In this document: piece by piece, positions 56,875 through 63,301 of the stretch
Layout of the letters: every line of letters starts with the position of its first letter
How positions within the stretch are numbered: the first letter of the stretch is position 1
DNA from: UBA4732 sp963823075
GTDB lineage: Bacteria; Planctomycetota; Planctomycetia; Gemmatales; Gemmataceae
Length of the DNA stretch: 64,000 nt
Direction: 5' to 3'
Assembly (NCBI GenBank): GCA_963823075.1
Contig: CAWGKE010000023.1
Location: 2,418,001 to 2,482,000 of the forward strand
Notes under the pieces: model-generated
What the model was told of the DNA's origin: nothing
The model's input: the letters and a program-made list of their open reading frames with translations, nothing else
Database searches by the model: none
Position numbers and translations under genes: made by a program

Positions 56875-57372
56875 CGACTTGCCACTCCCAGTCTGCACAT
56901 TCGGCGCCTGGGTTTCAATGGCAAGCTTCATGGCCTCCAGCGTTGCCTGCGACTCCCTCGCGATCCGCCGGCCAGCGATCCAGTGGAACAACCGGGCCTT
57001 CCATCCCCGGATCGAATAGTAGTGGCGGAACTCCACCCGCGTGCGGCCCGCGCCCTCCCGCTCCAACGTCGTCTCGACCCGGTAGTCCGGCAGTAGCCGG
57101 ACCACGCCGAATGTGTCCTCCGTGAGTGTCGTCACCATCCGCTCCATGGGGACGACCTCGATGTCCCGCTCGACGCAGGTGTGCCGCCCGCCCCGCAGAT
57201 GGCACTTGTAGGCCACCCCGGCTGCCCGCTGCGACTGCCCGTCGAGGAGTTCGACCTTGTCCACACGGGGGTGAAAATCCGGGATCCGCGAGAGGTCGGA
57301 ACCGTACTCCCAGACCGCTTCCAGCGGCGCGTCGATGATGACCGATTGCCGCGAACGCAGTGGTGCGGACAT
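56851..57372 (-). CDS. Cassette gene 7, SRPBCC (polyketide cyclase/START-like) protein, stop inside attC
   Basis: A 173-residue protein of the SRPBCC/Bet v 1-like superfamily, which binds hydrophobic ligands. Typical pieces are RSRQSVIIDAPLEAVWEYGS, SRIPDFHPRVDKVELLDGQ and EGAGRTRVEFRHYYSIRGWK, the cradle helix near IARESQATLEAMKLAIETQ. Its last residues (KSAEPGRCI) are encoded by the attC. Ligand unknown. Confidence 0.75.
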   Translation of the reverse strand: MSAPLRSRQSVIIDAPLEAVWEYGSDLSRIPDFHPRVDKVELLDGQSQRAAGVAYKCHLRGGRHTCVERDIEVVPMERMVTTLTEDTFGVVRLLPDYRVETTLEREGAGRTRVEFRHYYSIRGWKARLFHWIAGRRIARESQATLEAMKLAIETQAPNVQTGSGKSAEPGRCI

Positions 57373-57424
57373 TGAGCGCCCCCGCTATCATCGTCGAACA
57401 GGCATTCCCGCGACAGGTCCGGCC

Positions 57425-57472
57425 GCCGAACGATGAAGCTCAGCCACCGGCGGGGCGGGAGAGCCGCAATAC
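57425..57472 (-). other. Degenerate attC remnant between cassettes 6 and 7
   Basis: A single core GCCGAAC (57425-57431) followed by GATGAAGCTCAGCCACCGG, a sequence like the left half of the other sites. No partner core GTTRRRY lies about 95 bp to the right; that position falls within the neighbouring gene. So half of the site is missing and the two cassettes may be fused. Confidence 0.6.
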
Positions 57473-57898
57473 CTAATACAGAGCGCGTGACAAAATCGCG
57501 ATTGCCAACGGAACTACCCACATCAAGCAAGTGGTCATCCCGACTTGTACAGCCATGAGGAATGCTAATCGTAAGCGCACTCCCGCCGCATACCATATCA
57601 GCCAAATGGCGTAGGCGATATGGGCGGTGGGAGGCACGATCAATACCCACGCTGGCGCACCCGCCCATATGGCCACTTTCATCGGACCAATCCATTCAGC
57701 CCAGGCGCCAAAGACGATCAAGGCAATGATGATGGCGAGCGGGAATCCCATGCCCAGAAACATGCCACGCACACAGACTCGGCAGTGCGGACAAGGCGGA
57801 TCGAGCCTTTTGTCGTTCCATGGCTCGGAGAGCGCCGCGTAATGACATATCGGGCAAAGTTGGGGCTGGCTTGCGGGTATGCTCGATGCATTGGTCAT
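57473..57898 (-). CDS. Cassette gene 6, zinc-ribbon plus membrane protein
   Basis: A 141-residue protein: MTNASSIPASQPQLCPICHY, then CPHCRVCVRGMF, a two-CxxC ribbon, followed by three or four hydrophobic helices (LAIIIALIVFGAWAEWIG; VPPTAHIAYAIWLIWYAAGV; LMAVQVGMTTCLMWVVPLAI). DUF983-like in layout, but not assigned. The ATG is 16 bases after the 3' end of intron copy 1, which makes the intron the gene's 5' leader. Confidence 0.65.
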   Translation of the reverse strand: MTNASSIPASQPQLCPICHYAALSEPWNDKRLDPPCPHCRVCVRGMFLGMGFPLAIIIALIVFGAWAEWIGPMKVAIWAGAPAWVLIVPPTAHIAYAIWLIWYAAGVRLRLAFLMAVQVGMTTCLMWVVPLAIAILSRALY

Positions 57899-57913
57899 AG
57901 GAGCCCCAAGCCG

Positions 57914-58719
57914 GTCGGGTAAGGGAGTGACGTTGCCGTCACCCCCTCCCCTAGAAACTGCACGGGCACGTTTCCGCGCATGCAGCTTGAGCCTTGCAAA
58001 CGCCCCTCGCGGAACGCGGCGCGTCCGCACCGGGCGGACACACCTGCACGATACTCCTCCGGGGCCGCTTCCTGTAGTCAGGGGGAGGCCGCACCAGCAA
58101 GCGTTGCCGCTGCCGACATCTGCTTGCCTCCGCCAGCGGTTGACCGACCTTTCTCGTGCCGCAAGACCAGAGGGAAGTCTGCTCCCTTGCGGGTGGGTAA
58201 TGTTGCAACCCTATCCGCCCCATTACCGAGCGGCGTTCGCTTGCTCCCTCTTCCTCTGCCCGCCTCCGCATCGGTCGGCCTTGCGGCTTGCCTACCCCAA
58301 AGGGACGAAGACGGGTTTACCACGTTCCGCCGATGTACCGTGAGAAGGTTAGGTCGCGCCTCTCCGCCGAGGGAGCGTCGTCTGCGTGCGGCGAGTTCGG
58401 AATGCCGCAGCTTGTCCCCTTGCCTTTTGGCCCAGGCCTGTCAGCCCCTTTGGCCTGTCATCACTAACGGCGTTTATCAGCGCTTCACCTGCGTTGACCG
58501 TACTTCTCGATCCTGGTTCCCGACCGCCTTGAGGCTGGCAGTCGCGGCGTCGGCTCACGCTCCCGCCGCCATCCCGTGGGATGAGGTTACGTTGTCCCGA
58601 GGGCTTCGCACCCCGCCGTTGCCAGCGACGCACGCCCCGGTAGGATACTGCCGGCAGAACAGCAGGTAATGTCCGTACTCCGACGGCATTACAGCTACAT
58701 CGACGACCTCGTGTCGCAC
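57914..58719 (-). mobile_element. ORF-less group II intron, copy 1 (806 bp)
   Basis: On the minus strand it begins GTGCGACACGAGG at 58719, the usual group II 5' end, and ends CTTACCCGAC at 57914 with an AY end. Domain V (57955-57988) is exactly 34 nt with AAGCTGCATG at the 5' side (AGC triad), a GGAAAC (GAAA) tetraloop and a CCCG bulge. Domain VI follows, with a GCAA loop and an unpaired A in CTTACCC. A hairpin GCGGC-ATTCCGAACTC-GCCGC (58395-58400 on plus reads GTTCGG) offers CCGAAC as EBS1 for the 5' exon GTTCGG. No reverse-transcriptase frame is present, so mobility or splicing would need a maturase in trans. Open frames across it are shadows. Confidence 0.9.
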
Positions 58720-58817
58720 CCGAACGCTAAAGCTCAGCAGCCGGCTCACGCGGAAGTGGCGCTGAAGCTGGAACAACGAATATCGCGTGGCCGGTCTGCT
58801 GCAGCATTTGGTTAGGC
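58720..58817 (-). other. attC recombination site (cassette 5) interrupted in its core by intron 1
   Basis: CCGAAC at 58720-58725 plus the base after the intron (C at 57913) restores GCCGAAC. The other core is GTTAGGC at 58811-58817. Arms GCTCAGCAGCCGGC and GGCCGGTCTGCTGCAGC pair. Total about 99 bp when the intron is removed. Confidence 0.88.
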
Positions 58818-59321
58818 GATGTTCTCCTTGCCGCGGTCCTCGTACGCCGGCCAACCGTAGTGGCCTTCCTGATGTTCCACGCCAAATTCGCAGCCGGGCG
58901 CTTTCGGCAGCTTGGCGAACACGCCGTCCGCCCGCGCCTTGAGAATGACGGCCTTGATTAGTTCGCCCAGGAGTTCGGCCAACTCCGTACCTGCCGGAAG
59001 CTCTTTCTCCGTGCCGTCCCAATGAACCAGCGTAATCGGATCATCCATGTTTGCTTCGCCGGCCTCCTCCCAATGAGGGCGTTCAAAGGCATTGCCGTCG
59101 ATGTGCGAATTCCACTCGCCGTCTGGCGCCGCGTCGGGGCGAGTATCAAACACAACCGCAACCCAGCCGCCCTGTGAATACTCGAAGCCGACTTCGATCA
59201 TCTTAACGGGGCCGGGGTCGCCTGGGCCATCGTTGGAATCCGGCTTGAACTTGCGCACCCGGTCGGCCAGATGTGCGTAGATATCCTTGAAGTTGCGCCG
59301 CAGGTCAAGTCGCATGGGCAT
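58812..59321 (-). CDS. Cassette gene 5, unknown family, stop codon in attC core
   Basis: A 169-residue acidic protein: MPMRLDLRRNFKDIYAHLAD, MIEVGFEYSQGGWVAVVFDT and FGVEHQEGHYGWPAYEDRGK. Its size and acidic alpha/beta look are like immunity proteins of polymorphic toxin systems, but no family was recognised. Its stop codon TAA is part of the GCCTAAC core, so recombination at this site fixes the end of the protein. Confidence 0.65.
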   Translation of the reverse strand: MPMRLDLRRNFKDIYAHLADRVRKFKPDSNDGPGDPGPVKMIEVGFEYSQGGWVAVVFDTRPDAAPDGEWNSHIDGNAFERPHWEEAGEANMDDPITLVHWDGTEKELPAGTELAELLGELIKAVILKARADGVFAKLPKAPGCEFGVEHQEGHYGWPAYEDRGKENIA

Positions 59322-59337
59322 CTCCTCAGGTCTTGTC

Positions 59338-59433
59338 GCCTAACGACAAGCTCACCTGCCCGGCCCGCTCAGGTGACTACGAACCCCGGTGAGCCGTTAT
59401 GCGGGCCGGGTCAGGTGCAGCGCCGGGTTCGGC
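59338..59433 (-). other. attC recombination site (cassette 4), 96 bp
   Basis: GCCTAAC at 59338-59344 and GTTCGGC at 59427-59433; arms CTCACCTGCCCGGCCCGC and GCGGGCCGGGTCAGGTGCAG pair closely. The end of cassette gene 4 (stop at 59411) is inside. Confidence 0.92.
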
Positions 59434-60181
59434 CGGCCTCGGCACCAGAGTCGGGCCGGAGGGCGATGCCCACACTGACAAGCAAATACTCAGCCGCGGC
59501 CAACTTCTCTGGGTCCGGCTCCTTCCCGGCCGCCTCGGCAAACGCCTGCCGCTCCCACGGCTCGACCGCAATGACAGCGTCGGTCGAGGCGAGCCGGCGC
59601 TCGTACAGCGACCACGCCGCACGATCCCCCCGCCCGGGGAGGCCCATCCCCTGCCACCACTCCCGCAATGCGACCTCGGGCGGCAGCAGGTGCGTGTGAC
59701 ACGCCCACAGGCTGTGGTCACACACGTCGGGCCACGGCTCGGCCGCCGTGAACCTCTCGCCGTCAGCCCACATGGCGGCAGTGATGGCCGCCTTGCTCGG
59801 GTTCCCGGTCTGAAAGTCCATGTCAAGCATCAGCGACAGGGCACGTTCCTTCGCCGGGCTCAAGCGTCGCGGGATGCCCTTGAAGTACCGCGATTGCTCA
59901 TAAGGCGGGCTTCCGTCGGGGAACGGATTCCGCTCCGACTCGCTCGAATAGAACACAGCAACCGCCCCTCCCTCGGTGAACGCGGCCGCCCAGTATTCCC
60001 CTTGAATGTCGTCCTGGAAGTAGGTGCCGTCATCCCACAACATAAGGAACACCGGCTCGTGGACGGCGAGCCAGAACGAGTGGGTGATGCAACAAAGCAC
60101 GATGCCTCGGCGCAACTGCTCGACGGTAGGGAAGCCCGCATCGCGGATGCTCTCCATGAGCGGATTGCCCGTGTACGTCAT
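59411..60181 (-). CDS. Cassette gene 4, unknown family, stop inside attC
   Basis: A 256-residue protein: MTYTGNPLMESIRDAGFPTV, LCCITHSFWLAVHEPVFLML, SSESERNPFPDGSPPYEQSR and EPDPEKLAAAEYLLVSVGIA. Not recognised. Aromatic-rich with a hydrophobic core near residues 25-50. Its last residues (AGRTRRCT) come from the attC. It begins 48 bases after the attC at 60229-60325. Confidence 0.6.
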   Translation of the reverse strand: MTYTGNPLMESIRDAGFPTVEQLRRGIVLCCITHSFWLAVHEPVFLMLWDDGTYFQDDIQGEYWAAAFTEGGAVAVFYSSESERNPFPDGSPPYEQSRYFKGIPRRLSPAKERALSLMLDMDFQTGNPSKAAITAAMWADGERFTAAEPWPDVCDHSLWACHTHLLPPEVALREWWQGMGLPGRGDRAAWSLYERRLASTDAVIAVEPWERQAFAEAAGKEPDPEKLAAAEYLLVSVGIALRPDSGAEAGRTRRCT

Positions 60182-60228
60182 GCGGTCGCGCCCTTTCCAG
60201 ATCGAGAAACTTGGCTTGGGGTATCAAG

Positions 60229-60325
60229 GCCGAACGACAAGCTCACGGGCCGGCTCACGCGGGGAGACGGCGCGCGGTGCGCAAGCGTCAGTCGCGTGGC
60301 CGGTCCCGTGCAGCGCCTTGTTCGG
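60229..60325 (-). other. attC recombination site (cassette 3), 97 bp
   Basis: GCCGAAC at 60229-60235 and GTTCGGC at 60319-60325; arms GCTCACGGGCCGGC and GGCCGGTCCCGTGCAGC pair well. Confidence 0.92.
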
Positions 60326-60565
60326 CGGCCTGCGCTCTCGACGGGTGGCCGCGCCACCGGCCGGTGGGGCACAGCCCGCGCCCTCGGCTCGCCTCCGGCG
60401 CCCCCGCAGCCCCTCGTGGGCGCCGGCCCGGCGCTCTCGCGCCCGCCGCGCCCGGCGACCTCACTCGCCGCGCCTCACCCATTCTGCGCCGGCGCGGCGC
60501 CGCAGTCAACGCTCCGCGACCGCCGGTTGCGCCGCCCTAGGCGGGCGGCCGCGCCGGGTTGCTTC
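60326..60565 (-). other. Cassette 3, apparently without a gene (240 bp)
   Basis: The interval between two complete attC sites is very rich in G and C. It has no frame with a good start, ribosome-binding site and natural amino-acid use; a 73-residue minus frame (60288-60509) is arginine-alanine repeat-like. It may be an ORF-less cassette carrying a promoter, a small RNA, or nothing. Confidence 0.55.
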
Positions 60566-60663
60566 GCCGAACGACCCGCTCAGCAGCCGGGGCCGCCTGG
60601 GGAGACTTCACATCGCGCAAAGGCGTCATGGCGGCCCCGGTCGGCTGCAGCGGATGGTTCGGC
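60566..60663 (-). other. attC recombination site (cassette 2), 98 bp
   Basis: GCCGAAC at 60566-60572 and GTTCGGC at 60657-60663; arms GCTCAGCAGCCGGGGCCGCC and GGCGGCCCCGGTCGGCTGCA pair closely. Confidence 0.92.
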
Positions 60664-60672
60664 GTGCCTTTG

Positions 60673-61080
60673 CTACGCGGCAATGAGATCGTCGAAGCCC
60701 GCAAGGCTGGCGACCGCCGCCCGCCAGTAATCCAGCGCGGCCGGCCAATCGGGCGTCCGCCGCTCGGGCAACTCTCTCAGCACGCGATACGTCCAATCGC
60801 CGCGCTCGCTCTCCTGCTCCAAACTGGCATCGGCCTGCACGACCCATTCCCCGCCCGACCAACGCAGGCGGGCCGATAACTCGTAGTTCCGACCGTCATT
60901 CCCGCCGACCATGAGGCCGAGGTCGAAGTACCCATCGAGCGCCCAGATCGGCCCGCAGCCGGGGTAGTTCGACACCTTCAGGCCGCGCCGCGTGTAGTGG
61001 TTCCAGACGGCGTGGAGTTCCTCCCGGACGGCCTGCACACCTTCCAAGAAGGCGACCACGTTCCGGCTTGCTTCATCCAC
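60673..61080 (-). CDS. Cassette gene 2, unknown family
   Basis: A 135-residue protein with GTG 61080 as the start chosen, because the longer frame reads through the previous attC. Sequence VDEASRNVVAFLEGVQAVRE, DGYFDLGLMVGGNDGRNYEL and GEWVVQADASLEQESERGDW. Beta-rich with an N-terminal helix. No family was recognised. The stop is nine bases from the attC. Confidence 0.6.
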   Translation of the reverse strand: MDEASRNVVAFLEGVQAVREELHAVWNHYTRRGLKVSNYPGCGPIWALDGYFDLGLMVGGNDGRNYELSARLRWSGGEWVVQADASLEQESERGDWTYRVLRELPERRTPDWPAALDYWRAAVASLAGFDDLIAA

Positions 61081-61104
61081 TGCCGTGCTTCCCCGGCCTC
61101 CGTC

Positions 61105-61197
61105 GCCGAACGACGCGTTCAGCGGCCGCCGCCCGTTAGAGACTACAACCAATCATCAACCTGGCGGGCGGCGGTCCGCTGCAACGCCTGGTTCGGC
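61105..61197 (-). other. attC recombination site (cassette 1), 93 bp
   Basis: GCCGAAC at 61105-61111 and GTTCGGC at 61191-61197; arms GCGGCCGCCGCCCG and CGGGCGGCGGTCCGCTG pair. Confidence 0.9.
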
Positions 61198-61629
61198 CCG
61201 CCTTTGCTCCCAGACGACGCCCGGATCAAGCTTGCCTGCCTCCGCGAAGTGCCGGCACACGCGGAGGACGACGGCCACATCGTTGCAGAGATACGCCTCT
61301 TCGAACGCCGCCCCTTGGTCCGTGACCCAGATGTCAACCAGCCCCGGGCCGCACGGCCGGGCGGGGTCGCGGAACCGCCACCGCTCGTGCCACCGGCCGT
61401 CGTGCGCCGACATCCCGTACTCGCCGCCGCCCCCGATCACGTCCAGCAACCACGGGGCCGACTCGCGGTCGGGCCGAGGCAGGTAGATGTGGAGGAACGG
61501 GTACTCGGCGCGGTCCAGCCGCCGTACCGCCGCCTCGATCTGCGGCCAAGCGGGGTCCGGGGTGACCTCCGAATGCCAGTGATGGCCCGCATCCGGGTAT
61601 ACGACGACCTCAAGCTCTTTGGCGAGCAT
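61156..61629 (-). CDS. Cassette gene 1, immunity-protein-like, stop inside attC
   Basis: A 157-residue protein: MLAKELEVVVYPDAGHHWHS, AVRRLDRAEYPFLHIYLPRP and LLDVIGGGGEYGMSAHDGRW. The pattern (single-domain alpha/beta, E-x-G-M-S-A) has the look of Imm1-type immunity proteins, but this is not a confident assignment. ATG 61629 follows AGGAGG. Its last residues (RRAEPGVAADRRPPG) are from the attC. The gene begins 27 bases after intron copy 2. Confidence 0.6.
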   Translation of the reverse strand: MLAKELEVVVYPDAGHHWHSEVTPDPAWPQIEAAVRRLDRAEYPFLHIYLPRPDRESAPWLLDVIGGGGEYGMSAHDGRWHERWRFRDPARPCGPGLVDIWVTDQGAAFEEAYLCNDVAVVLRVCRHFAEAGKLDPGVVWEQRRAEPGVAADRRPPG

Positions 61630-61655
61630 CTACCCTCCTCGCGCCCCTCCGGTGG

Positions 61656-62461
61656 GTCGGGTAAGGGAGTGACGTTGCCGTCACCCCCTCCCCTAGAAAC
61701 TGCACGGGCACGTTTCCGCGCATGCAGCTTGAGCCTTGCAAACGCCCCTCGCGGAACGCAGCGCGCCCGCACCGGGCGGACACACCTGCACGATACTCCT
61801 CCGGGGCCGCTTCCTGTAGTCAGGGGGAGGCCGCACCAGCAAGCGTTGCCGCTGCCGACATCTGCTTGCCTCCGCCAGCGGTTGACCGACCTTTCTCGTG
61901 CCGCAAGACCAGAGGGAAGTCTGCTCCCTTGCGGGTGGGTAATGTTGCAACCCTATCCGCCCCATTACCGAGCGGCGTTCGCTTGCTCCCTCTTCCTCTG
62001 CCCGCCTCCGCATCGGTCGGCCTTGCGGCTTGCCTACCCCAAAGGGACGAAGACGGGTTTACCACGTTCCGCCGATGTACCGTGAGAAGGTTAGGTCGCG
62101 CCTCTCCGCCGAGGGAGCGTCGTCTGCGTGCGGCGAGTTCGGAATGCCGCAGCTTGTCCCCTTGCCTTTTGGCCCAGGCCTGTCAGCCCCTTTGGCCTGT
62201 CATCACTAACGGCGTTTATCAGCGCTTCACCTGCGTTGACCGTACTTCTCGATCCTGGTTCCCGACCGCCTTGAGGCTGGCAGTCGCGGCGTCGGCTCAC
62301 GCTCCCGCCGCCATCCCGTGGGATGAGGTTACGTTGTCCCGAGGGCTTCGCACCCCGCCGTTGCCAGCGACGCACGCCCCGGTAGGATACTGCCGGCAGA
62401 ACAGCAGGTAATGTCCGTACTCCGACGGCATTACAGCTACATCGACGACCTCGTGTCGCAC
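61656..62461 (-). mobile_element. ORF-less group II intron, copy 2 (806 bp)
   Basis: Same ends, length and order as copy 1; only two substitutions were seen by eye between the copies (near 58018 versus 61760 and five bases further on). Domain V is at 61697-61730. The EBS1-like CCGAAC is at 62137-62142 (plus GTTCGG). The 5' exon again is GTTCGG (62462-62467 on plus reads CCGAAC), and the 3' exon begins CCACCGG, then AGGAGG of cassette gene 1. Near-identity implies recent spread or gene conversion. Confidence 0.9.
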
Positions 62462-63220
62462 CCGAACCAATGATTAGACAGCGACGACGCAGTCTATCTC
62501 GGCCTCGGGCCGCAGTTTAGCCGCGCCAGCCTGCTGGCTAGGCTAACCGACCGGAGGGCGCCTGTCAAACGCGGCGAGTACGATTTCCGCGGCCGAACCA
62601 CTGCTTATGCGGCGGTGTGCCGCATAACGCGAAACCGCCACGGCAGCCCCTGAGCCATTCATGCGTCGCCGACCGCGGCCGACATGGCCCCGCCGGTCGG
62701 CTTGCCCGCCCGCTCAACGGCAAGTCTCCACCGCCCAAAGTGCATCATGCCGACGAATAGGAAAGCAAAAACCGAGAGGTTTCCCTGCGCTTCCTGGCGT
62801 CGATGAATACCGCTTCTTGCTTGCGTCAGCATGTCAGTTCTCTTTCCCACAGGCCGGCGCCGCCTCACGGCAAAAACAGCCGCCGCCGCTCACCGGCGCT
62901 CATTTTCACCCATTTTCGCTCTCACTTGGACTCCCCAGATGGCCTCCGCGCATGGTACACTCGGCGTCGCCCAGCGGCCCCGGAACGTCGAGGTGCGCCA
63001 TGTCCGAACGTCCCTCCGCCGAATCCCGCCGGCGTCCAACAAGCCGTTTCCGAATCGGGCGAGCCGCCGCGTTCATCCCGGCGGTCATCACTCCAACTGC
63101 GGGGATGAACCCCGCCGCTCGCCCGGCGTTCACTGTCGCCCAGCGGCAGCCATTATTCGAGACTGTTCGGAAGTTGTTGATAAGCAATCATTGATACGTT
63201 CTCCGGCCGGGCCGCTCGGC
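62462..63220. other. attI-proximal side of the array: no integrase recognised
   Basis: The core CCGAAC at 62462-62467 (minus GTTCGG) has no pairing partner within 100 bp, as expected for an attI or for a degenerate site. The next 750 bp has only weak frames and a GTTCATCCC/GGGATGAAC palindrome (63070-63109). No tyrosine-recombinase motif was seen. If an intI exists it must lie beyond the right edge, or the array is a CALIN-type cluster lacking it. Confidence 0.5.
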
Positions 63221-63223
63221 TAA

Positions 63224-63301
63224 AAGCCTATCCCAAAACCACCGTCGATCATGACGATTCTCGTCAAATTGGTGATGTTTCGACGGTTTTGGGATAGGCT
63301 C
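63224..63301. mobile_element. 78-bp MITE related to the IS427-like element
   Basis: Ends AAGCCTATCCCAAAACC and GGTTTTGGGATAGGCTC equal the inverted repeats of the IS at 51088-52003, with one mismatch. TAA flanks both sides (63221-63223 and 63302-63304), a TNA target duplication. No gene inside. It lies in the stop codon of the adjacent minus-strand transposase gene. Confidence 0.93.

Larger units (their letters stand above)
52004..62467 (-). other. Integron gene-cassette array (about twelve cassettes, no integrase seen)
   Basis: Small genes all on the minus strand alternate with imperfect palindromes of 93-99 bp. Each palindrome starts with GCCGAAC or GCCTAAC and ends with GTTCGGC (read on either strand), matching the RYYYAAC...GTTRRRY layout of attC recombination sites. 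Every gene ends at or inside an attC and has its ribosome-binding site close after the previous one, with little room for promoters. Order on the minus strand runs from about 62467 to 52004. Integrons are known in planctomycetes; the array here is broken by two introns and by insertion sequences. Confidence 0.88.

Noticed and set aside
57980..58669. 229-residue plus-strand frame, also present identically at 61722-62411
   Set aside because: It overlaps the group II intron on the opposite strand; its identity in both places follows from intron duplication, and its composition (arginine/alanine/proline) is not protein-like.
60288..60509. 73-codon minus-strand frame in the gene-free cassette
   Set aside because: It starts without a ribosome-binding site, has repeat-like R/A/G/P composition and reads into the attC.
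62659..63223. Several overlapping frames near the array start as an integrase
   Set aside because: None shows tyrosine-recombinase R-H-R-Y motifs or adequate length.
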